Shown here piece after piece: positions 1-12,181 of a stretch of DNA of 64,000 nt. The notes beneath the pieces were generated by a model. The model was not told the DNA's origin. It did no database searches and worked only from the letters and a program-made list of their open reading frames with translations. Source of the DNA: Thermochaetoides thermophila DSM 1495 (lineage: Eukaryota > Ascomycota > Sordariomycetes > Sordariales > Chaetomiaceae); assembly GCF_000221225.1 (NCBI RefSeq), contig NW_006383031.1:1550001-1614000 (forward strand), in the 5' to 3' direction. The position numbers and the translations under genes are program-made. The first letter of the stretch is position 1. Each line of letters opens with the position of its first letter.

Positions 1-2369
1 CGTTCCCTGTATCGCCTACGTCCCTATTGTTTTGTATTTCCCCCCCCCTCTTCTACACTCTTCTCGTAATATCTCAATATATATAGGCAAGGTCATGGAT
101 GGCTTATTGATCAGAACTCCGCCGCTCAGTTCAGAGCACTTGGGCGTCTGCCAACTAAATCTACTATCTGCTGCGGAGTCGCAGGGTCAAAAAAGGTATC
201 AGTAATCGTCCAATAACCCCGGATTAACAAGCACATTGCATACAAATTCTCTCCCCCTCGCTTCCTGACAACCTGCAGCCAAAGTTTATTCCACCGGGCA
301 CTTCTAATTCATCGAATTTGATAGTCTCAATAGATTACACCTTGGAGAGATATTCTAACTAATGCATTTGTCGAACGGTCATAATGATAGGGTCGTAAGG
401 CATTTTCCTGTAGTTATGCTTGTGTTTAAATATATATCCTCCTATCCAGTCGTAAATCATGAGCCAGCGGTCATTACCTACCCTGAAGAGCCATTCAAGC
501 GCAAACTCTCTCGCTCCTATACTGTCGCTTAACAGAGCGCCTCATATAAATTCTGCGGATAAATCAGCCTGATAGATGCGTTAAAGGCCTCTAGATATAA
601 ATATGTATATTGAATCACTAACCCCCAAGGCCATGATGAGTATCCCCTCAGTCAGCAATAGAAAAAAGTTGTCAACCAACAACTTGTGACCGCAGTAAGC
701 CACATACATCACTGTACAAGGATCCCAGTCCCTTAGGTTCTACAGCCTGGACACTACCTTCGAACCCATCTCAGGAAGTCCTGGTATCGTTACACACCAG
801 TCATGAGGATAATCAATCTAAGCCTATGGACATAATGATATATTTTCTTATAATGAAGCACACTATTACCACGATAAAGGCAACGATCGTCCAAATAAAC
901 GAATTCGCTACCACCGGATGACTATGCGCCATTGTTGGATTACTTGGTTCGCACTATGCATATATGAAAAAGGAAAGGCTTAAGAAGAATAGCTAATAAT
1001 TGAATAGCATTGAGTTTTCCGCGATGGACTCTTGTATAGCGATCAGTCAAACACGGCTTAGGCTACCAGTGGATCGTTAGGTGTAACATGCAGATCGTTA
1101 AGTACTGGTGACTACGGCGAACATACCGTAAGGACTTTGATAAGATTCCCGGCCACTGTACGAGCTGACCAGAAGGATGGAAAAGTCGAGTTTGCCATAG
1201 AGCATGAAACATCTTTTTGGCGGCTGAGGGAAGCCATTGCCACCGAGGCAATCCTCGGACTGCCCGACCAACAAAAGCCATTCGAAGTTGAAAGCTTAGC
1301 GTCTAACTTCCCAATCGGAAGGCATTTAAGACAATGTGACAATAACGAAAAACTCCATTATGTAGCTTTTTCTCTAACAAACTCAGCGGCAATGATGGAA
1401 AAGCAAAGTGTCATTGGAGATCGGGATCCGAGCCCCAGTCCCGATGTGTTGCACTAGAAAAAGTAGCGACACTGTGCTACTGATTGAGCAAGATTCCGGC
1501 TAACAGCAGTAAACATCTCCTTCATTCTATCAACTCGGGCAAGAAAAGCCCTTTGTCAATTCGTTCAGTGCCCTAGCATTCAACCAATACCCGGAAGCAC
1601 AAATCTTCTGCCTACATCGATCACTACATCCGTTCTTTCGGGGAGCGTTCCTGCTACTCCCTTTTGGTCAGATTCCGTTTGTTTAAAAAGGACAACAAGG
1701 ATGTACCCCGTGCGCCATGCCCAGTTGAAGCCTTTCGGCCCATTCGACGTTATTCAAACGCAGCAGAAAGATGTGATTTGAATTCCCTAACTAGAGCGAG
1801 ATAAACGGTTGACAAGCAAAACGAATCATGTACTTAGTGTAAAGTAATTCTAGAAATATACTAAATCTTTTGACTTACTAGGAGCGCTGGGTCGAGTAGA
1901 CTGCCTCTTTTACATGCACTAATATAGAGGAGGAAGAGGTGGATAAGGGTTCTATATTTTTATCTATACAGTCTTGCCTTGTACAGCAAAGGTGTGTTAC
2001 ACAGCTAGAACAGAAACAAATGGGTATATCATCTTAACTTTTGAGCAATTTCGGAGAGATGCGACTTGGGCATGTAGTTCAATACATCCTTTGTTTGACT
2101 CTTCTGCATCGGCTCCCAGCGTCCTCCCCAGATGTGGGGTCCTATTTCCTATTGCTGCCCCCCGATCGATTGATCGACCCTGAGACGACATGATGAAGGC
2201 CGGAACCTTCCAGACTAGCCTCTTCCAACGCTTACGCACTGATATATTGCCTCAGAAATAAGGCACCAGACTTGGCAGGACTCTGTCGTAGGCGACACTG
2301 CTTGGCGGCTCCCTGTAATCGCCATCACGTCAGTGCTTGACGCCACAACAAGAAAGGGAAGACAAACAT
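1..2369. other. gene-free AT-rich stretch
   Basis: No open frame here resembles a known family and none shows a convincing start, splice pattern or codon bias. The longest frames (for example 1137-1457 plus) overlap open frames on the opposite strand and look like chance. The sequence is AT-rich with many short TA runs. I see no tRNA, rRNA or transposase remnant. Confidence 0.6.
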
Positions 2370-3612
2370 CACGAATATGTATGACTGCCCCCGCCAGGGA
2401 CCGCCTGCCCACCAGAGCCAACCGGTTTAAACATCGCTGTTTTTCGCCATGTAGTTCAGCATGCCCGTCAGCGCCTGGATGCACTGGGTGTTGGCGCCTC
2501 CAGCCGTCTCGCCCAGGATGCCCTTCTTTTGTTTGCCTTGAGCTAGGACGTTGCTTCGCGAAGGCGTTGTTCGCCAATGGTTGAGGACACGCAGTTATCA
2601 GATGTGCCGGAGACGTCGGTGTCGAGGTATTGGTGCATTTCGTAGATGATCTTGGAGCCGTCTGGCGCGGCTGGGTCATTGGGGTTGAGGGGGGTTGCAC
2701 CGTTGCCTGTAGAGACCTGGATACCTACTGTTAGGAATATCCCAGGGGAAGAGGCCAGGATGCATATACCCAGGTCCAGGCGCCCGTCCATGAGTTGCCC
2801 TCGACAAAGATCAGCTGTAAAGTGGCTCCCGCAGCACGGATACCATCAATGGCTGCCTGGTTTAGGGGTAAGACGAGCTGGTTGTCCATGTCGTGGTACT
2901 CATTGTTCGTGTTGAAGATGACCTTGTCATTGTCAGCAAACAGTTGGCTACGGTCGTCGACCACTCCTTGAAGCCGTCTACATCGGTTATGACATTCCCA
3001 TAATAGCGGCCTGCGCAAGAGTCAGCTTGCAACTAGCGGCTCAAGCCCCGTACGGACTCTTACCGAAGTTGTGTGGATCAAGCACAGCATAGGCCCCCTT
3101 GCTAGTGATGTGGTTGACGATCTAATGATTGTGAGTCTCTTCTATCTCTAGCATACGAAAGGGGCTCCACATACGTCAATGAGCCCCTGAGCATAGGTAC
3201 TGTCGATGGGACCATTCAGCCTATTGGGAACAAGACGCTCCATGAAGTGCTGTTAGAACGCTCCTCACCAAAGTTCTGAGTTTCGGTACCTACATATATC
3301 ATGAACGGGATGCGGAATATGTTCATCCCCCGGCCGATGAGAGTCTGCACCGGTTAGCCACGCTCATTTCCTCCAACGACGCAGAACCTACAGACATACG
3401 TCAATGCTATACTTTGATGGCCAGATGTAGTACCTGCCTAACTGTCCGGGGAGAGTGTCCTTGCCAAACTCGGCACCATCCTCATTGATACCCACGAACT
3501 GGAACTTAGGAGCACGCTTCTGTGTTCTGAATGTGGTGAGAGCATCGCCAGCCGGCGCGGCTAGGGCTGACACGGCAGCTTCAGCACCGAGGCGAAAGTT
3601 GAGGAACTTCAT
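2370..3612 (-). pseudogene. GH5 endoglucanase (cellulase) pseudogene
   Basis: A secreted glycoside hydrolase family 5 endo-beta-1,4-glucanase in origin. Reading down the minus strand from the ATG at 3612 gives a signal-like N-terminus, then FVGINEDGAEFGKDTLPGQL, FRIPFM, MERLVPNRLNGPIDSTYAQG, ITSKGAYAVLDPHNFG, TNNEYHDMDNQLVLPLNQAA (with the acid/base Glu after Asn), IFVEGNSWTGAWTW, DPAAPDGSKIIYEMHQYLD and finally GILGETAGGANTQCIQALTG (with the nucleophile Glu). Short GT..AG introns fall at the expected places near 3388, 3130 and 3040. The frame is broken several times: a one-base loss just before LFADNDK (about 2940), a Trp codon changed to TAG near 2550, a one-base loss in an AAAAG run near 2530, and a Trp codon changed to TAA near 2428. 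Both stops arose by G-to-A change. The catalytic residues survive, so decay looks recent. Intron positions are approximate. Confidence 0.88.
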
Positions 3613-6262
3613 TGTCGAGTTGTAAGACGCTTACCAGGTGCACTAGGCTTAGTTCTCATGATTAACCACTCATAAGATCGATTTATACATATCTTGACCT
3701 CTAAGTTCTGAATGACCGAGCTGAACTCTGCTACCTCCTTTTTGCCCTCAAGCATTGGCTTTGTCACCAAAGTTTATTAATCTAGGGCATCAGCTTCACA
3801 CGTTCCCCTCTCATTATTTGGGATAATCAACTGTCCCGTTTTTCATATCCTGTTTTACTCAGGTCAGCTTCACTGAGTGTTGAAAGTCGTTAACACCTAC
3901 GGTCTGATAGTGTGGGGAGAGCATCTTGTGTTCCCAAATGGAGTCACCGCTTCCGCCCTCTCAATTCAGCCAGAACCCGGACGTGCGTTTCCAGGGGTCT
4001 GCAAAGAGCAGAGTGCGATATTTACATTTAGGACAATGTTCACCCCTGAGAAGATAATTGCAGAGATATCGACTTGTCTTCAAGAACGTTCCTGGTGCCG
4101 AACTGCAAATACAGTTCCAGGCCAGCAGACGCCTCCGTATGACAATATGGCCCGGTCGTCTTCAGCCCATAGGCACAACTGATAACCTCCCATATGACAC
4201 AAGGTTTAACTCAGGAAGGGTGATCCAACTGTCACTTGTACTGCAATCGGGACTCGAGAGGATCATATTCCATGCAAATATTGTGGTGCACAGTGGCATG
4301 ACCAATATCATAGGATAGGACAAAGTGCTTCGCCAGTGGTACTAAATCACTGTCCTTCGTCAAAAGTGCTCCTTCATACGTCGGCATTTGGCGCTTGTGG
4401 AACACAGTTAGCGTGTATAAGACAGGTGGTCGCAATTATTGGATCCTTCATTCAAGCTCCTCAGGGAGCCGGCCGTTTCAGACCCCAGAGTCAGTCCCCA
4501 GCTTGACTCTCTCTCGTCTTTGTTATGAGCATAACTCCGGCTTCGAGAAAAGTTTGTGAGTGTACAGAATGTTCCAATAGCCGGATCTAGAATGTACACA
4601 GCTTCAGTATTAACTCATTGTACCAGGCTTTCATAAGTTTATACACCCTCTATCCGAGTGAGCATAACCGAATATAATGTTCTGTGTTACGCGAAAGATA
4701 TGCATGCGGGCAGTTGCAGGGGAGCACAGCAGTTAAAGTTGATAAGATCGAGATTGGCTCTTCCCAAGTGTGAGATGCGAGAAGCGATGCTATGTTGGTG
4801 TCGAATCGGTTCGTTACCTTACGAAGGGTCTTCCCGTTGCGAAACCTCACGTAATGATAGAAAATCGTCGGTCCCACGCACGAAGAGGGGTTCGTACCAT
4901 GTGCCACTAGGCTGTAAGGGAGGGAGGGAAATGCCTCACTCATCTGCAAAGTATAATTCTAGTGTTTACCCACTTATGACTTGCTCGAAGAGTTTGTATA
5001 GCGTTTACAGACATTTTGGGAGGACTAAGTAAAGAGATGGTTGTGCGTTGAGCATCCGCGTTCTACTTATTGGATCTGTAAAATACAGTAACACCGACGG
5101 TAATTTACCCCCACCAAAGCTTCTGTTCTGGAGACCCACCCAACTGTGATGTTATGGAAGCCGCCAAAATCCCCAAGCCTTTTTTCACAAGCATGTCTTC
5201 CGGACAAGACGCGCAGCTGGATCGTCCGCGCTTCTCCGAGACCACCTTTTTCAGTTAAATTGTGTAACCACACAAGCAGCAATGTTCGTTTTACTGGCCC
5301 ATAGACGCAGGACAGACCAGTTTTGCCCCTTACATGGCGAGCGATATCTGAAGTCTCGAACTCTATCGGAGAAACTTGCCTGACCTGCCGCGGAGTGTGG
5401 TTGAGGTTTGGCTCAAACATATTTCCTTCACCAAGCATCTTCCGTGGGCAGATATGATCCAACTTATCAGAAAGAGAACATCTGGCTGAATGCAGCCATC
5501 GAATTTCCAGTTGATACCTCAAATGAAGACGGATCACGGGGTTTATGCGCTGCGCCAGGTTTGCGGGGTTGATACTGCTATGGATGTGTACCGCGCCGCG
5601 CACTTGAATGACCTGGGATCTGTACCCGAATGGGCCGGGCCTATCTCGTGCGGTTTTCAGGAAGCTCAGAGCAGGAGGGTCTGCTCGACTTGTATGTACA
5701 TAACAGACGAGCTTCGAGCGACTCGACGAACAGGGTGATCTCTCCATTTTCAGCCACAGACCTGATCTCTGGCCAAGCCGACACCTAGACCACCCTGCTA
5801 TCGTCGCTGCAAAGGTCATCTGTCCCGTGGGCTCAGGCAGAAAAAAGGACCAAGCCCTCGGGAACCAAAAAGAATGCCACCGCCAGATAACCTGTCGCTA
5901 TCGGTTTGGCTTTCAGGCCGCGTCTCGATCTCTTATTGCGTCCCAGGTGGAAGGATCGGAGGCCCATGCCCATTGGCCGGCAGGATGCACAGCGGACCCG
6001 ACAGTTCGGCCACAAGCGCCGTCTTAGCCCTGCGGCCGACCTGGCCGGCTGTGCTCCGAGGTCGCATTCCGGGCCGTTCGTCAGAGTAAGCGCCGTGGCG
6101 GATCCCCACTGCCAACTCCACTTGCTGTTTTCATAACAAGCACTGGTCTTTCTGCGGCCCAGTGTGCCATCATGAGAAGGCTTGGTGATGCTGGGTTTCC
6201 TATCGAGTGCGACCAAGATGGAAGGGCTGCGAGGCTGAGATTCAGCTCAGCTGGGCACGGAT
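3613..6262. other. no supported gene
   Basis: This stretch holds the region upstream of the GH5 relic and about 2 kb more with only scattered short frames. The longest, 5067-5819 minus (250 codons), has no recognisable domain, is rich in Arg, Ser and Cys, and is overlapped by plus-strand frames. GC content rises from about 5.8 kb, where frames open on both strands at once, as expected of a GC-rich promoter region for the gene that follows. Confidence 0.5.
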
Positions 6263-7712
6263 ATGGCTGCAAGCTTTCGTCAACGTTGGACCTTGATAAA
6301 AAAAAAAAAGGCTGTGCTCCTGCCATGCTGTGGAATCATCATATTCGACGAGTTACACAACTGCCGGTAAGGACACTCCGAGTTGGCAGTTTATCAGTTG
6401 TGTGCTGTGAGGAATCTCGGTCAGCTTCTCAGCCCAATCATGGCGACTAGAAAGCGGCGGGCCAAAATCCCGAAGAGATGCACGACGGATAGCCCAAGAA
6501 AAAAGACGAGATCCATCTGATGTGCTCTGGTGGAAGAAGCCAGACAGCAGCTTGGGTGATTTTGGAGAGATATTCTTCTACGGAGAGGAGATTGTGATCT
6601 CGTGGGGCGGGCTCAACCAAACCTCTTACTACGACCTCTGGCTCACGAGCTGGGATGTTGAAGATCCAGTGGCTGTGCACCTGGCCGGTAAGGTCACTTT
6701 TGGAAGAAAATGGTTACAATGGACTCACCTGGATGCTTCAGGGGTGGTCGACATCGCCAATGAAGGCCAGTTCAGCTGGACACCTCAGCCTGATGATCAG
6801 TTAGTCCACGAAACCCGCTATGTCCTCCGGTTCATCGAGCGTTCAACAGTTGCCGACGAACGCATTGCCTTTGAATCGGGGCTGACCAGCCCAAGCTTTT
6901 ATCTTGTACACAACCCCAGCAGCATATCAACCATGGTGACATACACCCAGACTGTGACAACAACCACCACAGCAACCACCACGCCAACTCGCGGAGGCAA
7001 GGCTGAATCAAACTCTCCGCCACCAGATATGACACCTGGTGAGGCAGCCGGTCTCACGGTGGGCCTTGTCCTGCTCGTGATACTGCTCGTGGCCGCCGAG
7101 GCGGCATTTCTCACTCGTCGACGAACGAAGAGGAGGATTAGTTGGGAGAGCGAGAGAGGAGGACTTAGGAAGGAAGCACCAGGAGATTGGCAACAAGGTA
7201 CGGCAATAAACAGAAAGGAACCGGGGTTGAAACGATGGCGGTGGCCGCAGCCTGCGGAGAAGCGCAGACAACGACACTTGAAGAATCGGGCAGAGAATAG
7301 GAATGCGTTTGTATTTATAGCAGCAACAAATGACCCTGGCGGTGCGCCGCCTTGGCTGTCATTGTTTGAGTTGCCCGGTGACACATCAATCTCTCAATGG
7401 GATGTTAACATGATGCACGAGCTGGAAGGAAGCAGGTATATGTCATCAGGAACGTCACCGGCGGCGGCGGGGACTGGAAGTTGGGATGAGAATCATGATG
7501 GCCGGTTGTCACCCAGGAGAGCGGCCACACTGAATAGCTCGTTAGTTGAGCTTGAGGGGGAGCCACCAACGCCATGGCCATACCCATGGCCAGAAGGCCA
7601 GGCAGGATCAGGGACTGTGACTCCCGGTGATGTACAGAGCCTCCTGGCGATGTACGCAACTGATCCTGATATTGATACCGATACCCAACTGTCAGGTTGT
7701 CATCACAAATAA
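6263..7712 (+). CDS. single-pass plasma-membrane protein with extracellular beta-sandwich-like domain
   Basis: The secure part is the open frame up to 7712. It begins with a domain typical of fungal surface proteins (FYGEEIVISWGGLNQTSYYD, then LWLTSWD), with an N-glycosylation site NQT and a Ser/Thr-rich stalk (TVTTTTTATTTPT). A single transmembrane segment follows at about 7045-7110 (LTVGLVLLVILLVAAEAAF), stopped by RRRTKRR, then a roughly 195-residue cytosolic tail. The layout is that of Wsc/Mid2-like or similar single-pass proteins, but no specific family is recognised. The N-terminus is unresolved: the block has no ATG before the stalk. One model starts at the ATG at 6263, uses the donor GTAAGG at 6367 and the acceptor CAG ending at 6424, and stays in frame, but it gives a Lys-rich start (from a run of 12 A) and a weak hydrophobic stretch instead of a clean signal peptide. 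Confidence 0.6.
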
Positions 7713-8171
7713 GTAATATTGTGTTTCTCTCGCAAGCTCACACCAGACATGGAACGGACACGAGCCAGTATGCAGCAAAGCGTAACGAGTTCGTGATTCG
7801 CTTTCTTGGTATGTGTTGAGCAAGATTAGGTTACCGCTGGCAAGCAGTGACGAAATAGGCCAGCCGAATGACGCCCCTGGCCGGAATGACCGAGAAGCAC
7901 CAACGACACGCAGGCGGGAAGCTGTGAAACCGGTCACACGACCGAGGTTGCCGGCCCCCCCACGTTTCTTGTCGCTGTCGCTGAGATGCAACGAAAGCTG
8001 TGAGAGGCTCTGCTTGACGTACCTAATATACAGGTAGTCCGTCTATTGGCAGATTTTGCTCTGGCCTCGAGTTTTGGTTCAGCAAAAGTTCATCCTCCTC
8101 GTCGTGTGCCCCTCCCCCCACTCTCCGTCCGAGTCGTTTTGGTACCCCATCACTCAGCAACCCGGGCCAAC
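7713..8171. other. intergenic
   Basis: Spacer between the membrane protein stop and the ATG of the PP2C relic. It presumably holds the 3' end of one and the promoter of the other. No element stands out, and the short frames here are low-complexity Arg/Pro translations. Confidence 0.5.
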
Positions 8172-9722
8172 ATGATCCACACGCGTCTTTATCGCATTCC
8201 CCTGAATAGGGCACGGCGCGCAACATCACTCCAACCACGTTTCCCCCAATTTACTGCAACCAGGTCCTTCCCTAGCACCAGGCCTCTCGCATCAAACATG
8301 CAACTGCAGACCTCGCCGAACACCAGACAAACAGCCGGTAGCGGGAAGTCTAGCACGTCTGGCTATGGCAGGGCTTCGAGCAAGGCAATTACATACGCAG
8401 CAGCAGGACTTCTTATCGTTGTTCCAACTGTGTGGTGGTTGACCAGAAAGAAGGAATATCAAATGATGGCTGTCGACGATGTGCCCGTGCTCCCAGAGGA
8501 GTCCCAAACACAACATTGGCAACCACTCTCCGATGAGGAGGTGACCCGTATTCTCTTGCAAAATGCCTACTCGTTCCTAGCAAAAAGCGTCCCTGGCATG
8601 GCCAGGTACGACGGAACGCAAGTCGAGTCGAATCCTATCTGCGAGGACCGTTTTATCCACGGCAAGTTCCCAGCTCCATGGGGCAAAGGGGCCCCTTGGA
8701 TGGCTTGAGCTGTGTTAGACGGCCACGCTGGATGGCAGACTTCCGATCTCCTAGAAAAGAAGCTCGTCCCTGCTGTGAGAAGGGCTCTGAGAGAATTGAG
8801 GGAGACTCTGCGTCGGAGAACGTGATCCACGAGGCCATTCAAAAGGCCTTTGTTGAGCTTGATGACGCCATCCTGAACACGCCTCTGGACATGATTGCTG
8901 CCAAGCACCAGGTGCCTCTATCAGAAATGGTGAGGAGGTTAAATGCAGCCTATGCTGGGTCTTGTGCCTTGCTCTCACTATTTGACCCCTCTACAAGCAC
9001 GCTTCATGTTGCCTGCACCGGCGATTCCAGGGCAGTCCTTGGTCGCAAGAAGCCAGATGGCTCGTGGCAGGCTATCCCGCTATCAATCGATCAGACTGGC
9101 TTTAGTAAGGACGAAGTCTCCCGCATCCAAAAAGATCACCCAGATGAGGATCACATTATCAAGGATGGCCGCGTTCTGGGGTTTGCTATCTCCCGTGCCT
9201 TTAGAGACAGCCGCTTGAAGTGGACTTTTGAGTGGCAGCGATATATCCAGGGAGCGTTTCGAGGACCCATCAGCAAGCATGGGATCAAAACCGCCCCTTA
9301 CGTCACCGTTGAGCCTGTCGTCACGGCCACCAAGATTGATACCAGTCAGCCCTCGTTTCTTATCATGGCTTCGGATGGCTTGTGGGACAATCTGACTAAT
9401 GACCAGGCTGTTGAACTCGTAGCCAAGTGGCTGGCTTCTCGTGGTGCTGGCAGCAAGAAATCAGATACTCCGAAGGAGTCCTTTCGAACCATTGATAGAT
9501 ATGAGCCAGTACTATCTCCAGATCAAGTCTCTGGCCAAAGAGGGGAAAACGGCGCTTCAGGATGATAACGTTGCCGTTCATCTAGCACGGAATGCTCTCG
9601 GCGGGGGTAATCCGGAGCTGATCTCCTCCATGATGGCATTTACCCCTCCCTGGTCTCGCTGGGTGCGCGATGATATCACTGTGCAGGTGGTTTTCTTTGG
9701 AGATGGCAACTTCGCGGTGTAA
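8172..9722 (+). pseudogene. mitochondrial PP2C phosphatase (pyruvate dehydrogenase phosphatase / Ptc5 type), broken
   Basis: The ancestor was a PPM-family Ser/Thr phosphatase with a mitochondrial presequence (MIHTRLYRIPLNRARRATS) and a membrane segment (ITYAAAGLLIVVPTVWWL). Metal and active-site motifs appear in order: CEDRF, DGHAGWQTSDLLEKKL, CTGDSRAVLG, SRAFRDSRLKW (a Gly of the usual AFGD motif replaced by Arg), ASDGLWDNL, and RDDITVQVVFFGDGNF at the C-terminus. The frame is interrupted three times: an in-frame TGA at 8706-8708 where the family has Trp (MAW before the DGH motif), a frameshift between about 8775 and 8810, and a second between about 9465 and 9500 that restores the first frame. 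No GT..AG intron explains these. All metal-binding residues remain, so it is either a young pseudogene or a locus with sequence errors; three separate lesions favour a pseudogene. The start ATG at 8172 is chosen for the presequence. Confidence 0.88.
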
Positions 9723-11640
9723 TGAGTCCAGGACAGTTACTTTTGATTGTCTGGGTGTTCAGCATATTTCGCCACTTGCCAGGCTTACGCGCAAGACTTG
9801 AGGTTACCTTTTGTTTTTCGTCTTTGTGTGAGCTCTCAGCCCTGTGCGGCTCCAGCGAGATTCAGATTTACCACCGAGACATTGACGAACCCCTAACAAG
9901 AGTTTGCCCGAGATATGATCCACTCTTGTAGCACAGCGTAACATGTAAGCCAGTCGTTCGGTCTCGAAGGTCTGGAGCTCCAGGAAGCTGCCCCATTGTC
10001 TTGTATCTCAGCTCCACCTCTCAGCAATTTGCCTTTTAGCCTAAACTCCCTCTCCACAATTAACTCCTGACCGCCCAATGTTGTCCACATACGTCCGCGC
10101 GACGCGAGGCGACTGAGGACTTCATGTTTCTCCTCTTTGTCGACAAACTTCAACAGTCGACCTCCTGTTTTCATGTGACCAAAGTCTCAGCTTGCCCCCT
10201 TAGACCATGATCCATCCACTCACTTACACCCAACTCAGTAGGTAACACCGATAACGGTGGATACGTGGCCGGGTCCGACCAAGCGGAGCTGACAAGGCTT
10301 TGTTCTTGCTCCCGGCGTGGCCCAAGAGTTTGGAATGTCGTCGGCAGTTGTGCCGGTACTTGCTTCGGCTGCCGAAGCATCGGTTCTTGGCCAGTACCTT
10401 CTTATCTGCCATCCGAGGCCTAATGCCTGCGGCTGAGTTTGGCTGTCCTCAGATCAAAAACATTCAAGCAACAGGAGTGGCGATCAAGGCACGATGAAGG
10501 TAAAAGTGTTCTCCTCACATGGTTTGAGGAGGTCTTTTGCATTGAAATTGCCTGACAACCAGAGTTGATCCTATCCCGGTCGTGGTGGAGCGCAATCTTG
10601 ATCAGTTCTAGAAGCCGTGGAGCTGGGACTGTCAATTTTTCCAACCTTAAGCCAGATTCGTGTCTTAGACAGAAGTGTTCATCCCAACCTTTTTCATTAT
10701 TCAAAGCATGAAGATTCTTAATGAATTCACAGAGCTATTTCTATCATCGTCGCACAGTTCCCGACATCATGATTCACCTTTCGCTCAAAAATTATCTCAA
10801 GTCAAGAAACATTCGCCCTTCAGCCCACAACCATAATGTTTTGCACGTCGTTCGAACTGCTCATTGACAGGTCGCGTACTCCCTGCCAGATGTCAACCAT
10901 TCTGGCTCATGACTCGCTCCCTCTCACTGGTGAAGGGTTGTGATAGGCGGTGCTGCACTCCACCGGATAAATCCACAAAATCACCGAATACCAGCCGCTC
11001 CGGGAGCGTCGGATGCGTTTCTGAGTGGTGAACGGCGCCGGTGCATGAGAGCTCTCGGCGTTATTCTGAGTTTTTGGTGGGTTTGCTACTCGTTGTCGGG
11101 GCGGCGTTCGCCGTCTCATGAGAGGAATAAGGTTGAGAGATAACAAGTGCTAAACCCTAACCCTGTGTCTGAGGGCTTGGCAGGACAAGGTCCATAAAGC
11201 CTAAACAGAACGTCTGTCTTGGGGGATTAGATGAGGGACATCAATGTTGTGTGCAAACGGTGAGTAACTTTGAGAAAGAGCTGGGTCAAACGGTTGCTAA
11301 GTTTAAAATCTGCCCACAGGCGAGCATGTCATATTCAACTTCTACGTGTTCATCTTAAGTGGTAATTTTTGCATCTAGCTTGCCCCGGTACAACTGAACC
11401 AGTAAACAAGCCATCACAAGATCCTTGGGACTTTGGCCAAGCTTATTCTCGCCTCCTCAACCTGGTACAGACGATCCTCGCCTCAACCTTGTTTCCAGCT
11501 CAGCGGCAGCGAGCCAAACCCAACAAACGGACATGGCCAGGCACGAACCTGTTGGTCACCCGGCTCCAACAGAAACGAGCGACCCTCTGCTCGCCGAAGC
11601 CGCTGACCGCTGAGAGCCGACCCCATCTCGTGCTCCTCTC
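9723..11640. other. intergenic
   Basis: About 1.9 kb with no supported gene, lying between the PP2C relic and the transporter promoter. Frames are short and unlike any family. It includes the telomere-like motif listed separately. From about 11.38 kb it becomes richer in C and A, marking the approach to the transporter's upstream region. Confidence 0.5.
11152..11164. repeat. short telomere-like tract (AAACCCTAACCCT)
   Basis: Two adjacent CCCTAA units, preceded by AA, match both the fungal telomere repeat and the telobox promoter element. The tract lies about 1 kb upstream of the hexose transporter and is too short to mark a former chromosome end. A binding site for a TRF/Tbf1-type protein is possible but is inference only. 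Confidence 0.6.
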
Positions 11641-11669
11641 ATCCTTGTTTTTGTTTCCCCAAGGGCGCA

Positions 11670-11931
11670 CCCCGGATAGACGAGGGTCTGCCCTTCAAAC
11701 TTAGACCCATGGCACAAAACTCTATCCACTCATACAATGACATAAGGCCTGGCCCAGCTGGAGGCCCGGGGACCCCTTGGGGAATGCATTGAGCACGAGG
11801 ACAACAGGGCGGGTTGCGGATGCCCCGCGTTTTCCCCTTGAGCGAGCCCGGGGTAAGAGAGTGATGCGTGGAGTCGGCCTGTTCCCCGAGGTTTGGTGAA
11901 GTCTGGGGGATGGAGAGAGGATAGGGCGGGG
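11670..11931 (+). promoter_or_regulatory. cluster of CreA/Cre1-type SYGGRG motifs
   Basis: Six matches to SYGGRG or its complement lie within 262 bases upstream of the transporter: 11670-11675 (CCCCGG), 11766-11771 (CCGGGG), 11823-11828 (CCCCGC), 11848-11853 (CCGGGG), 11903-11908 (CTGGGG) and 11926-11931 (GCGGGG). Random sequence of even composition would give about one. The motif is the binding consensus of the fungal carbon-catabolite repressor CreA/Cre1, which controls many sugar transporters. The local GC bias raises the background, so glucose regulation is inferred. Confidence 0.55.
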
Positions 11932-12181
11932 GAAATGTGGGAGAGAGGAGAGTATAAAGAGTTGTGTTTCCCTCCCTTTAAATGCATGGTGTTAGACGTG
12001 TTCATCACATCTCTTTCTCGACAATCATCTGAACGAAAGGGTCGTTTGACTCGTCCTTTTGGACTTTAATCTTAATACTTTTTGATACCCCATCGTCTTC
12101 ACGACAACAAACCCTCCGACCTAACGAACACTTCACCAACTTCCCCCCCTCCCTTCCGCCCTCAAGAAACAGATCATCACA

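Noticed and set aside
5067..5819. 250-codon minus-strand frame
   Set aside because: No recognisable motif, unusual Arg/Ser/Cys composition and overlapping frames on the other strand; no support for a gene.
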